Assembly (NCBI GenBank): GCA_023375675.1
Contig: JALQBC010000051.1
Span: 173,828-237,827 of the forward strand
Source of the DNA: Cytospora piceicola
Taxonomy: Eukaryota > Ascomycota > Sordariomycetes > Diaporthales > Cytosporaceae
Length of the DNA stretch: 64,000 nucleotides
Direction: 5' to 3'
Both the position numbers and the translations under genes were made by a program. The notes beneath the pieces were generated by a model. The model saw only the letters and a list, made by a program, of their open reading frames with translations, had not been told where the DNA came from and made no database searches. Numbering within the stretch: the first letter of the stretch is position 1; the number at the start of each line of letters is the position of its first letter. Shown here in pieces: positions 34,543 to 48,100 of this stretch.

Positions 34543-36199
34543 CTTGGGTTACCTTTGACTCTATCTCCGCCGAGAGTGGACTCGAAGGAATACGGTTTAC
34601 TGGTCTCGAGTGATTGGGACTGCGTCGAGCTAGGCTGGGGTGATGTTTAGGGTAGGTGGTCTTCCAAAACCGCACGAAGGGCGGTTTCAAGGCCGGAGAG
34701 CAGCTCTTAAATATCAGAGTCTTGAGAAATTAAGCACCCCGCTTTTGTTATACACTATCACGCTGTCACCGGCGATTGCGGATTCCGAAACCTGCAGCCG
34801 CTGAGCTGTTGTCGGTGATCAGGGAGGCGGGCACTCAAGTGCACCCACACCCTGGTGGAAATCTTGGAGAGTGGCGTGCCCAATTCCTACATAGGCAAAG
34901 GAGGCTATTCTGCACAGAATGAAAAGCTATCAGCCGATGATCTCCCCATGTGTGTGTCGGCAACGACAGAGGTGTCAATGGGAGGTTTCTGGCTACCTTC
35001 GGATACGGGCGGCTGCGGGGAGTAAGTAGCCCCAAGACGTTGCTATAAGAGCAACAATGCATGTCAGAATGGTCTCCATGCAATTTATAGGTTGAAAGTC
35101 GATAGATAAGGCTCGGAGGATTGCTCCAGTCTCAGGTGGTGTGTCAAGGAATGTCGTAAGAACTACTACATCGAAGACTGCTCTGGTAATCAGACCTTAA
35201 TAAATTTGGGTGTTTGATAGGTCAGGAGAACATGTGAAAGTGGTGGTGTGGAAGCAGTTGCGGAAAACACCTGGTCAGTCAGCTCCAGGGCTGCTGATAG
35301 TATTCGAGGAGGATGGCTCGCGAGACTGGTGCCACACTGGTTATATCAAGAATTTGGTATTACTGATGACCGTTTCGGAGGCCCTAACCTTGATTCAAAG
35401 GCTTAACGTTGCGGTTAAGGAGGCATGTTACTTATTGGGGCATCAATTGCCTAGTCACTTCGGAAGCAATTGATGTGAACTGTGTTTGCAGAACACCGAC
35501 AAGGGCTTGAGATTTAATTTAAGAGGATACCGCTTACCCAGAGTGTTTGTGCGGAAACGGTTGATTGGCAAGGTACATCTATTTGTTGTATCGCACTGTA
35601 TCCCCACGCATGGACTTCGTAGTACATATCTCGATCAGTTTTAACCAGAACTTGTGCTAAGCTGTCAGTTGGCAATAACTAATTATGTGTGGTCATAACG
35701 CACCTGCAAAGTTTACCTAGTTTCAGAAACGAGATCGTGGAGTTATACATGATGCTCTCCTTGGGCTATGCGGGCTACTGCCGATTGCCCAGGTGATGAA
35801 TATTACAATGAACACTTTGAGGACACCTGGGGCCCCCATGAGTCGAACTGGCTGACTAGTCTACGGAGGAGGAATTCGCCATGCTTTCAGTAACTGGGCT
35901 CATACCAATTGTTGAAATGGCTATAGAGTTATCAACATTGATTTAGACTGTAACTTGCTGCATTCGGGGTTCCGGCCGCACTTGCACTATTCTCCGCAAG
36001 GTACTTAGGTGTCTTCACTCCCTCGTCGCTGTCCCTCATCCATAGTTCATCACGGCGCCCTCCGGCCACGGCCCGCATTGACAGCTCAACATTCTTGGTC
36101 ACACTGGTTCCCCCAACCTCGTTCCTGTTCCTCGTCCTGGCCATGCCAGTGCCACGGCCCACCCCATCCTTCAATGTTTGATACCCCCAGACCCTCATT
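34543..36199. other. 1.7-kb region without a supported gene
   Basis: A short plus-strand frame at 35210-35473 (87 codons) has even composition but no recognised family or start context, so I do not call it. The last part may include an unrecognisable N-terminus of the decayed P450. Confidence 0.5.
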
Positions 36200-37330
36200 G
36201 TTGTCCCAGGCACAATCATCGTCCGATTTAGTCCGAACCGCATCTCGATGTGCTCGGCAGGCGCATCCTCAGACCTGGGATCAGCACATGGCAATGTACT
36301 GCAGTCGCCGGTATTCCCATCCTTCAAGAAGGTCTTTGGGGTTGACTAGTTGGCCACGACGCTCGACCCTAAGGAACATGACTTTCGGCGGCGGGTGAAT
36401 CACCGGACTCTAATGCTTGGAATCCTGCAGGCGTACGAGGGCCATATAACGCCTCATATCGAACTAGTGATTAAGCAGTTAAAGGCACACCTCCAGATTT
36501 AGGCTCTAAATGAGAATGGGCAGGGAAATGGCGAAGAAGAAGGCTGGGGTTCCGCATTCAATATGACGCGGATCCCGATGTACTGTGTCGCCGCCATCAT
36601 GACTGACATCGTTTGCAGCTCGAGCCAGCCCTGGAACGTACAGTGAGACCCGCGCATCCAGCGACAGATCGAACAGCTATCCAAGCCGACGACAAGGTTG
36701 CCCGTAGTCGGCCACATGTAAACAGTCATCCGACTCAGTCTGCACTCTAGATCATCTTCTTCCCCTTCGTCAAGGAGATCATTCACTTCCTCCCCCTCGC
36801 AAAACCCTTCGCCACGCGCCGGGCAAGCCAGATCGATAGCGAGTTCGACAGTTCCAAGCGTCAGGAGCGTTACATAATTATAGAGCCCCCTGCTGGCAGC
36901 CAACGACGCCGAGACGGGGCAGCGATTCATCCTAGAGCAGCTGACGTCCGAGGCTGGCATGTTTGTCACGACGGGCACCGGCACCTCCATTACCACGACC
37001 AGTGCCACCTTGTTCTACTTAGTCCACAACCCTGAAACCCACGCTCGCCTGGCCCGCAAGAACAGCACCGCGTTCCACGTCCCCGACGACTGCGCAGGTC
37101 AGCCAGCGTCCTAACTCTCGTGTACAAGCCCGAGCGGTGGGTGTCCGTAGCCGAATGGGAGATGGGGCTTTACTCGGGTGTTGGACTGGCAGCGGCCTTT
37201 ACACCTTTGGGCAGAATCGTTTTGGCTGTCTTGGAAGTCAGCTAGCTATGCAGGATATTACCCTTCTTTTGGCACATCTGATCTGGTTTTATGATATGCG
37301 CCAGGAACCGGGCAACAATCTGGGCGGTGG
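36200..37330 (+). pseudogene. Decayed cytochrome P450 gene
   Basis: The plus strand reads P450 text interrupted by stops and shifts. In one frame: IIVRFSPNRISM and FPSFKKVFGVD, a TAG at 36347, LATTLDPKEHDFRRRVNHRT (C-helix region), a TAG at 36500, a TGA at 36644 after PWNVQ and a TAA at 36719. The next stretch (FVKEIIHFLPLAKPF) is in another frame, then the first frame resumes with the I-helix area (LTSEAGMFVTTGTGTS, ATLFYLVHNPETHARL). The E-x-x-R region is missing: YKPERW follows almost directly, and the heme loop FGQNRFGCLGSQLA is in a third frame (about 37205-37245). At least four stops, two or more shifts and an internal deletion show it is dead. It belongs to a different P450 group from the intact gene at 32786-34542 (compare heme loops), so it is not a recent copy. 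Confidence 0.8.
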
Positions 37331-37879
37331 AAGAGGGGAGGCACAGGAAGGACGCGAGTGTCCGTCTGAGTTTCAAGTTTCAGACCGATTTACAGCCGAT
37401 GGAAATGAAAATCCTGTGCAGTTAAGATATAGGGCCTTTTCAAAAATATTAGACTGTCAAATTCCATGTCACAAAACCTTACAGGTACGATCAACTGGTT
37501 TCGGACGGTCATGTTGGATGTATCTTGGGTGGGTTAGTAAGTACCTAGGTACCTAGTGGAGTGGAGTATAAGAGATGTGTAAAGACGTCGGGATTGAGCA
37601 GGCTGGCAGAGGCCTCCTCCACGGAGGGATAAGACTAGAAAAAGAAACAAATCTGTGTGTAAATGTATGTGTATCCAATATTCTTGAGTACATACATATC
37701 AGTCGTGGCCCACTGATCGATGAAACTTGAAACGGCTGATCGACAAGATATAAAGCTTGATCATTGTAATCGGCGAACTACGAACTCCGGTGATTTTCAT
37801 CATTGTTGTACACAATAAGCCCACGTGTAGACCAGCCTCTCTCTTTTGCATAGGCATTGTTACTTAGTCAAGTACTTAG
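37331..37879. other. Border region before the transposon nest
   Basis: No gene. Ordinary base composition with CA/TG dinucleotides present, in contrast to the neighbouring RIP block. Confidence 0.6.
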
Positions 37880-37881
37880 TA

Positions 37882-37911
37882 AGTCAAACACCCTATAAGT
37901 GGGCCACCCCC
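37882..37911 (+). repeat. Left terminal inverted repeat of the Fot1-like element
   Basis: Starts AGTCAAACACC after the TA target site. Its reverse complement ends the element at 61035. Confidence 0.9.
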
Positions 37912-38049
37912 TTATATAAGCCACCTCCTTTACCGCCACCTCGAATAAAGACCCTTTATATAACTCCCTTATTTCTTAACTAATTCTTATCTAAATTAAT
38001 TTATTTTTATACTATTTAATTCCTTTAATTATTATATCTTTTTATCTTA

Positions 38050-38568
38050 AAGTCGACGTTAAAAATACCCTTGTAGCTATTAAGAACAGGAAGTTTATTA
38101 AGTAAGCTTCCTTCGAATAGTTAGTATTAAAGAGCACTTTATAAAACAGACTTAAAAGCTACTAACTATCTTAAATCGCCTATATACTTAAGTAAAAGCT
38201 TTCGAAAGCTTAAGAAAACTATCTAACTAAATAGGTTATTATTTAAAACGATTTAAGCCTACTACTAACTTATATTTAAGTAAAGGAATTTACTTAAAGG
38301 ATTTTAGCTATTTAAAGCGACTTAAACCCTATCGGCTACTACTAAATAAAACGATTTTTAAAGAGAAATCCTTTAATTCGAACTTAAAAAAGCTAGATAA
38401 TAAAAGTTATAAAAGTTAATAAGGCTTATATAGCTATAATTAAGCTTTAGTTCTATTATTTAGCCTTTTCTTATATTAAAACTATTAAGGCCGAGAACCG
38501 TTATAATATAAATAAAGCTAAAATTATAAAAGGCTAAGGCTTAAATAGCCTTATTTTAAGTAGTTTTA
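38050..38568 (+). pseudogene. Fot1-like transposase, N-terminal part (RIP-inactivated)
   Basis: The plus-strand frame, with many stops, still reads a psq-type helix-turn-helix (TLVAIKNRKFI, LKSTLxNRLK), then a CENP-B-type DNA-binding domain (QVKEFT-like and FLKRNPLIRT words), and the first part of the DDE domain (IKAENRYNINKAKII, corresponding to the family's E-N-R-x-N-x-D-E, with the catalytic Asp changed to Asn as expected from RIP). It is cut by the retrotransposon insertion at 38569. Confidence 0.75.
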
Positions 38569-38573
38569 AAAGC

Positions 38574-38804
38574 TATTATATACCTACCGGTAAGTTTATA
38601 GTAAACCTACCTGTGAACGTACCTACGAATTTACTGTATATTTACCGGTAATTCGGACGGTTAAACGTACGGTAATTATATAGTAAACTTAAAGTAAGTT
38701 TATAATAGGTTCGTAGGTCTATATATAGTTTATAAAAGTACTCGGTTATATAAAGAGAGAATCTATTCTTTATTATATACTATTATACCGTACTGTTACT
38801 ATTA
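38574..38804 (+). repeat. 5' LTR of the outer gypsy element (231 bp)
   Basis: Matches 59535-59765 in direct orientation and the two inner LTRs in inverse orientation. It contains a palindromic CCTACCGGTA word near its start. Confidence 0.88.
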
Positions 38805-39209
38805 AATAATAGCTATAACTTAAATACGCTTTATTACGTATCGCCTAGCCTTTTAATACTACGAATTAGGTTTATCGGACTATATTATAATAGTTATCGA
38901 GTTACTATTACTATAATAGCTAACGGGTAATTAGCTTTAATCTCTGGATTTTAAAAAATCGAAAAACGTAAAAGCATCGTCTTATTTACTTAGCCGGTAT
39001 TATTATCTGTTTACTATAACTTACCGGTTATTTACTATAAGAATTCTATATTATAGCTATATTAAGTTTAAACGATATACTCGATATACGTTTCTTAAAT
39101 ATATTTTTAACGATACCTTAAAACTATACGGTTATTAAAGATATTTAGCTTTTATATTATATTAAAATAGTTATTACCGAATACCTTACCTAATACCGAC
39201 CTTATATTA

Positions 39210-39447
39210 TAATAGTAACGGTACGGTATAGTAGTATATAATAAAAATAGATTCTCTCTTTCTCTCTCTATATAACCGAGTACTCTTATAAACTATATAC
39301 AAACCTACGAACTTACTATAAACTTACCTTAAGTTTACTATATAATTACCGTACGTTTAACTATCTAAATTACCGGTAAATATACGGTAAATTCGTAGGT
39401 ATATTTATAGGTAGGTTTATTATAAACCTACCGGTAGGTATATAATA
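39210..39447 (-). repeat. 3' LTR of the inner gypsy element (238 bp)
   Basis: Inverse orientation relative to the outer LTRs. Its inner flank (tataataattacctccggaag) mirrors the outer element's 3' flank at 59520-59540. Confidence 0.88.
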
Positions 39448-42400
39448 ATTACCTCCGGAAGAAAAAATCCTTATCTATAAAGATATAAGTATTATAGTTA
39501 TAATTAGATTAATAGTAAGTCTATAATATAAAGGTAGTTATATTTATAAGATAAGGAAAAAAACTATTATTAATTTATAAAAAAGATATTATATTTAAGT
39601 AATAACGGTATTTAAATTATAATCCGACGAAAAGACCGGTAAAAGCCCGGATAAACTATAGTAGTATATATAGTAAAAGAAATAAAAGCTTATAAAAATA
39701 TAAGGTATAATTAAAAAAAGAATATAGTTAACTATAAAAAAAAGAAGGCGAAAGTAGTTTTTATCTTTAAATACCTGCTTTATAGTATTAGTAAACCTAT
39801 ATATACTACTAATACTGTTAAATAAATAAAAAAAGAAAGATAATAACCGTTTTTATCTTTAAGTATTTATTATATAACGTTAGTTTACTTATATATATAG
39901 TTAATATTATAAAAAAGCCTATAAACTTATAAATATAAAATAACGAATATAAAAATAACTATAAAATAATAACTAAATAATAACTAAACGAAATATATTC
40001 TTAAAGAACTTAGTAAAGTTTTAATTCTTTTTTAACTAAAAAAGATAATAAACTAAATAACGCTTTTACGTTTTTATTAAGAACGTTTTTAGTTAGTGTT
40101 ATAACCTTATTAAACGTTAAAGCTATAGTTTTAATTATACTATAAGCTTTAAAGTACGAATTTATATCGTATAAACGATATTTAAACGTCTCGGTAAACG
40201 TATAACCGAGGTTACTTATATAAAAACGTTTTTATTTATAGTAAATGCCTACTTAGTTAATATCGTTACTCTTTTAAAACTTAGTTTTAATAAGACTAAA
40301 GTCTATTCGGTAGTAAAGGAAGTATTTAAGTATAAAGGTAACGTTAAGGTATTATATATATAACTTTTTATTAAGTTTTTAAATATAACGGATAAAGTTT
40401 ACTATTTATACGGCGGTATCGTATAGTATTATAATACTAATATTAATTACGTTAAATAATAAAATAACGTAAAGCTCTTAGCTGTTTATTTAAACGTAAA
40501 CGTTAGTTTTAAGCTTATAGCCTACTTTAATAATACGTATAGTAAGTATAGTAGTATTAAACTAAGTAAACACTTTAAGCTTATTATTTTTATATATATT
40601 ATCGATAATAACGATAAAGTATATTAAACGTTTACGTTTTATAAAAAGCGAATTTATTTTAAACTTATCCGATTTACAGACTATAATAAACGAACCGTTA
40701 TTAATAATATAACACTTTCTACTTACCGAAAAGCTTTTAATAAAGTTAAACTAAAGGCTATATACTAGTTCTTCTTTAATATCGTCCTTTATAAGGATAA
40801 AAGCGGTAAATAAGCTTTTTCGGCTTAATAACTATAGGTTCTATAGTAAACGTTTAAAAGTTAGCTACGTTTTAAGCTTTTTAAAAGCGTTTATAATAAC
40901 CTCGGTATAAGTAATAATATTAAATATAAGGCTATAGTATTTCTTCTTAGTCTTTTACTATTCTCTTATAGTAACGTAACCGGTATTTATAAGCTTAGTA
41001 TTTAAAAACTATAAGCTTATAATAATATATTATATTATAACTAAATCTGTTTTATTAATAGTAAGATTACTTACGCTTTAAGTAAATTAGCCTTTTTTAT
41101 TATAACGGATATATTTATTACGTTTATAAAATAAAGTAGATAAAAACGTAAGAAAATTATAAATAAATAAATTTAAACCTTTTTAAGCCGATATTATAGA
41201 AAAATTTAATAAATATATTAAGTTAGTTTTTTTATATTTATTTATAAGTAAATCCGTTATTTAGCTTATACGGCCGTTTTATATATTAAGATAAAGCTTT
41301 TATTTATAATATAACGTATTATTATAGTTAATTTATATAAAGATAAAATATTAACTAAAATATCGTTAAGCTTTATAATAAGTAACTTTATAGCTAATCA
41401 GATATATTAAAAGCTTTAAAGGCGGTATATATATATTAAACTTTACTTTTTAGTCGGTAAAGTTAATATATCCTTTATCGATTACTTTTTATCGAAAATA
41501 TATCTACTTAGTTATATAGTAATATAAGTAAGTATTAAATTAGGTATTAATAATAAACGTTTTAATAAATACCGCCGATTTTCTTTTATATAAGTAAAGT
41601 TTTTATTTATATCTGTCGAGATTTAATATATCTTAACGTAAGGCTTTATAAACCTTTATCGAGTATTCCTTTATATAGCTCTTTTATAAGTATAAATAAC
41701 TAAGGTTATAAAAAGTAAAGTATAATACTAAGTAAAACTTTAGTATTTTAAAGTATTTATAAGATATTCGGCCGCTAATATTTTATATAGGTTTTTTAAT
41801 TTAATATATATATTTAATAATAAATATAAAATAAGTTCGATATAATAATTCTAAATTATATAAAATAGTAAATAAATAATAACTTTAAAATAAGTTCTTA
41901 AATAAAATACTTTATATAATAGTTAAGCTAACGATATAGTATTTTAAAAGTAAGCTTTAATAAAAAAAACAAAATAAAGAAAAGTAATAAATAATATAAA
42001 AAAAAAAGTTTAAGTTAATAGTTAGTCGGTAAATAGGTTTTCTTTATTATCGTTCGTTACTTAATATTAATATAAATATATTTAACCTTTATTACCCGGT
42101 AACCTTTTATAAACGTCGAATATTACTTTTCGGTTTTAACGTTAATATTACCGGCCGATTTATCGGTTATTTATTAAGTAGTTTTTTTTTTAGCTAAAGC
42201 TATAATATTTAAATAACTATTTCTTTAGGTTTTAGTTATCTTATAAACAGTTTTTTTCTTATTACTAACTAAACGTATAGCTTTTTTATTTTTTTTTATT
42301 TTTTTTCGAATTTTTAAATTATTTTATCGGTATTTAAAGTATTTTATAGTATTTATACGTTAAAATAGCTAAAGTAATCGGTTTATTTTATAAAATATTC

Positions 42401-42969
42401 GATACACGGCTACTTATAACTATACTTTTATTTACATTTAGCTATAATATACTATAACTTATAATATTTAAAAGCTTTATTATACTTTTACGCCTTATTA
42501 TTATCTACTTTTATAAGCTTTATAGTTAATAAATCTCGCTTATATAAGTTAAACTATAACGGCTTATTTAAAGATAAATAAATTATAAATAATATTAAGT
42601 AAATATTTATATACGAAGCTATTTTAAGCTTATATATTAGTCTACCTACCTTATATATAACTTAAAACAGTTTTATATATTATTAAAAATACTTTTAAGT
42701 TAGATTTTTAAGTAGTATATAGCTATAATAGAGTTTAATAAAAACTTAGTTATTTAAAGTAAACTTATACTAATAATACTTTTTATTATATTATAGTTTT
42801 ATAGTTATTTAAGCTTCGGTAATTATAAATTACGTTTCTTTTTAAAATATATTTTAAGCTAACGTTAAAATACCTTTTCTTAGCTAGCTTATTCCGGTAA
42901 AATTAAATCTATATAAAAGCTAGTTAATAAAGTATTTTATAGCTTTATTATAAACGTTATTTAAGTTAA

Positions 42970-43395
42970 ACTATAGTATTAAGATAATATCGGTTTATTT
43001 AACTTTAAAATACGTTATAATAAATATCCGGACTACTAATTCTACTGTTTTATTTTTACTTTCGGATTAGCTATCGGTTTATAGGTATTAAGCGGTTAAA
43101 TAAGCTAGCTTAGTATTTAAACCGGATTATAAGCTTTACTAAAAGTCTAAAAAAAACTTAAAATCTTTATTAGAGATAATACGTTATAAAATACTTTAGT
43201 TATACAGATATAATATACGTAATAATATATATATTTAATTTATAGCTATATATACGATATTACTAAAGATAACGATAATCGCTTTACTATATTTATTTAT
43301 AATTAAGAAAAAAGCGTTAAAAAAAGGTATTTTAAAGATTATTTATAAAGTATTAGCGACTAAAACGTTAAGTAAAGTCGTTATAAAGTTTATAG
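42970..43395 (-). pseudogene. Integrase core of the inner gypsy element (RIP-inactivated)
   Basis: Mirror image of 55580-56000; for example 43085-43130 is the reverse complement of the outer integrase segment at 55850-55900. Confidence 0.75.
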
Positions 43396-44679
43396 TAATA
43401 GTATAAAACAAGATTAACAGTAAAAGAATAGGCTATATTTCTTTTAATAGTTATTAGTTTTTACTACGATTTATTATATAAACCGGATAATTTTTAATAT
43501 ATTCGAAAACCTTCCGATAGTAATTTTTAATTATAAACCGGTCGGTAAGGTTATATTAAACTTTATTTTTACCGAAATAGTATTTAATATTATAAGCTTT
43601 AACGATAAAATCTATAGTTATTTATACTAAGATATAAAGGCGTCGTTTACTTAATAATTTTATAAAATATAAAAGTCTATTTATATTTAACTCGAATAAT
43701 ATATCCGCTTTTATTTAATTATTCTATAGTTATTAAATAATATTAGTTTAATTAACGTATTTTTAATATCTTATAACGATACGATCTTTAAACGTTTAGT
43801 CGATAGAAATTTCGGATATACTATATAAAACGGTATCTTTTTATAATTTACCGAATATATTATTATCTTTTATAAACTACTAATTTATTAGTAGTTTAAA
43901 AATAGTATTTACTAATACGTTAGTTACCTCCGGAATATAATAAATATTTAAACTATATTAGCTTAAGTACTTTAATATAAGAATAAGCTTTATATTTATT
44001 TTAGTTTTATTTACTATATCGAAGGACGTTTACTTAACGATATCGATAATAGTAGTATAGTTTATAAAGATATATATAAGTTATTTATAGTTTAAACTAA
44101 TAACCGTATAAAGTTTATAAACTAGCTATACTAAATAAGTAACTTCGAGTTCGGTTAACTAATATTTACGTTTAGCTATATTAATAGTTTTATTTAAATA
44201 TTATAGTAAACGGATTTAAGTATAAGGTATAAGTAACTTCCGGTTTTATTTAAAATTATTATTTAGTTAAAAAATAATATTTAAAAATCTAACTTTCTTT
44301 AAAGTATTTAACTAAATAAATAATAGCTTATCCGGGTTTTAATAAAATAAAGCGTTTTTATCTATTAAAGCTAATTTAAAATCGTTAAAAGAATATACTT
44401 TTTCTTAGGTAAGCTTAAAAAAGGTTCGACGAATATAGTTCTTCCGGGCGTTACCTTTTAGAAGTTTTTTATCTTCTTATCTTTTAATAAGTATTTAAGT
44501 CTTTCGTCTTTATAATAGATCGATACGCTTAGTATATTATAATATAAAATAGTAAAGATAACTTATAAAGCTAATAAACTTTTCGAGTTACTATAGCGTA
44601 GTAAAGAACTACAGTTAGGTAATAGTTTTTACTTAGTTTAAAGTATTATATATATTTAGTCTGTTAACCTTAAATCCGA

Positions 44680-45170
44680 GTAATTCTATTAAAGGATATC
44701 CGATAAAGGATTTCTTAGCTAATAAAGATATATAACGTTCTATAAATAGTATAAACAGCTACTTTAAATACTTTATATACTTTTTAATAATATTAAAGAA
44801 AACGATAATATTATCGATAAACGTAATAATAAAATATTTAAACGGCCGGAATATATAGTTTATATATTATTAAATATACGCCGGTAAGTTATAAAATCTT
44901 ATAGATATAACTTTTAGCCGTTTTTAACTATAGTAACTAACTAAAGTAAACTATTTATAATATAGCAGGTATACTTAAAACTAATAGAAAAATAAGCTTA
45001 TATCGATAATAGTAAAAAAGGACTTACTACAGATATTCTTAAAAACGTTTAACTAAAAAAGTAATAAATATATATTAGGAATAGTTATTTTATTAAAAGT
45101 ATAAAAGTTTATAACTATACGTTTTTTACGTTTACTTTTTACTATCTTTTATATTACGAAAACAGGTAAG
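44680..45170 (-). pseudogene. Reverse transcriptase of the inner gypsy element (RIP-inactivated)
   Basis: Mirror image of 53800-54300. The minus strand at about 44750-44820 carries the same catalytic block (reverse complement of cgataatattatcgataaacg). Confidence 0.75.
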
Positions 45171-48100
45171 CCGAATAAAGTAAACTAAGTAACTTATTCG
45201 GTATAACCTTATTTATAAAAACTATTTATTATATCGTTAATAATTTTTTAGTCTTTTTTATTAAAGTAATATAGTTATTATAATATTTTTTAATTTTACT
45301 AGCCTTCGATTAAAAAAACTTATATTTACTTACTTTTAAATATTCGAATATTCGAAGTGTTTTTAAATATATATATAAACTTATATATAAAATAGTCTAC
45401 TTTTAATATAAACTTAAGCGAATACCGGTATATATATACGTCGTTTAACAGCTTTATTTCGGGTAGGTCTTTAATATAAGTAATATTAAGTTTTCTATTT
45501 AAACGAAAATATTTATATATCTTTACGTCTGTTTTATTTAAAAACGGCTTATTCAGGATAAATTCTTTAGTATTAGCGAGTTATTTAATACTATTTAAAA
45601 CGTATAATACGTTAGTAAAGTTAAATTTAAAAGATAAGTTAACGATTATATTTTACGTAAATAGCTTAAAATAATAGAAAGGTAATTAATTATAATCTAA
45701 TAAAGTTTAAATAATACTTTTTTATTTTATACGTTTTATATATTTTTTAAAGACAGGTTCGAATATACTTAAATAAGTATTTTTACTAATTTTTAAAGGA
45801 AAGAACGATTAATTTATAGCTATTATACTATAAAAGTCTTAGCTAATTAAAGTATTTACTTAACCTTTTTACTTTAGTTTAAATAAAAAGGATTTAGTTT
45901 TCTTATAAGTAGCTTAATAATAAGTACGATACGGCTTAATTATAGTAGAATTATAGCGGCAGAGGCGGCTTTTACTTTATAAGTATATAAAACGGTTTTA
46001 ATAAAAACTAATACTTTTATTTATATACTATTAAAGTAACTAAATAATACGTTAGCTACCGAGTTAAAGATATCTACTTAATATAATACTATAAATTCTT
46101 ATCTTACTAATAGTTTTACGTTTAAACGTTTAAATACTTACGTTCTTATCTTTACCGATAAAATAGTAAGTAAACCGTTTAAGTTAGCTTAGTAAAAAAT
46201 ATTAAACTCGGTTTAGCTAAAGGTATTTATTTTACCTATTTCCTAAAGATTAGCTTAAGCTTTTTAGTTTACTTTAATATTAAGTATTAAGTTTAGTATC
46301 GTTTAAAAGATTATATATCTAAAAGCCCCGGTATTATAATAGATATTAAAAGTATAACCGGTTAAAGAACTACGCGCTTCGGTATAGGTATACGTATAGC
46401 TATAACCTTTATATAGTAATACTTAAAGCGATATATTAAGGTTTAAAATAAAACCTTTTTATTCTATCGTACTATAATATATCTTAACGCTACTATAATA
46501 ACGATAGTATTTAAAAAAACGTAGTTTAAATAAAGAAACGTAACTATAATCGATATAACGAAGATCGTTTAAATAAAACAGATATCTTTTATAGTAAATA
46601 CTGTTATTTAATAGTTTCGGAGTAGATAGTTTTATATTAAAGTTATATATATTAACGTTTTTAACTATTATATATTTATTATTCGAAGGTTTTTTTTTAT
46701 CGGTAGGTTAGTTATTTTTTAAGCCTATCTGTTTACTAATATTATTTAATAGTTTATTTATTATAATAAACGTTATTTCTTTATTAACCGGATAAAAGCC
46801 GTTTTATATTAGCTTTTTTTTATAAACGGTATTATATTAAAAGGTACCGTCGTTTACGTTAAAGAGTTAAGCGTCTTTTACTATTACGTTACTTTTACTA
46901 TCTTAACGAGCAAAACGTCGGAAGATCTTAAGCTAATTACGATACTTTTATAGGTAACGTCGTTTAAAAAGACTTTAGTTTATAGTATTAATTAGTAGCT
47001 ATAACGTTAGCTTAAGTAGTAGCGGGTTATAAGTAGTTTACTATTAGTTTTAAACAGCTCTTTATATTTCGATTAGCTGTTTTTACTATTCAGGTAATAA
47101 CTTTTAATAATTATTTAAACTAAGCTACAGAAATTATCTTAATACTTAAGCTTAAGGTAAGGTTTATTTAAACCGTTAAAAGTTAAAACAGTTAAACGAT
47201 AAAACCGGTTATTAAAAGACGGCTTTTTATAGCCGAAAATAAATAGGCTAAGCTTAATATTATAATAGCTTAAGTTAACGTTTATTTATAATAAGCTATC
47301 GTAGCCTTATATAGATAAACACGGCCTTTTTTTCGAGTATATATTAAGTCTTTTACTTAGTTTTAAGCTTATATTTAAAGTTTTAAAAGTTAACGTTATA
47401 CTTAAAGCGATTAAAGTAATAGGTAACTATCTGTTTATCGATTCGGTTTTATATATTTTAAATAATAAAACTATTTAGCTATTCGGCTAAAACAGTAAAG
47501 CGACGGATATATTAAGTAAAATTTAAAATATTCTTATTATATTAGGTATTACGTTATATATATTAAAAGCTATTTAGAATTCTGTCGGCTATATTATAAA
47601 GTATACTAAAGTCTGTAATAAGGTACTTTTTTTACTTTATTTATATATCGAAGTAAATAGTTAAGTTAGATTTTTTTTTATTTAATAAAATATTTTAAAA
47701 CTATAAATAAGTAAATCCGGTAAAGTAAGTAAAGAGATTTTAATATAAGGTTTATTATCGAGTCTCGATATTAGCGATATATATATAATAATATTAAATA
47801 AATATTAGTAAGTCTTTTTATACCGTTACCTTATTATTTATACGAAACACTTTTATAAGCTCTTCGGTATTATTTTAGCTAGTATATAGTTTAAATCTTT
47901 TAAAAGTGTTTTCTTTAAACTCTTAAGTAAATAATAGGTTTATAAGTAGTTAAAGAACGTTAATCGATAGTTTATATTTATAGTTATATATATTTCGGCT
48001 TTTATTTCGGTTAAGATAATAACTAAGTAGGCTTCTACTTTAATCGCGATTATAAACGAAGTTATTATTATTTAAGCTATTATTTAAGTTATCGTTAAAA

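Noticed and set aside
35210..35473. 87-codon plus-strand frame
   Set aside because: No recognised family, no start or splice context; kept only as a note in the intergenic entry.
32786..37330. Secondary-metabolite gene cluster around the two P450s
   Set aside because: No polyketide synthase, peptide synthetase, terpene cyclase or dedicated regulator is present nearby in the window.
38574..39447. An ~870-bp MITE or foldback element with ~235-bp inverted ends
   Set aside because: The two ends are the 5' LTR of the outer gypsy copy and the 3' LTR of the inner, inverted copy; the core is the outer copy's leader. The TATTA and AAAGC duplications fit nesting, not a MITE.
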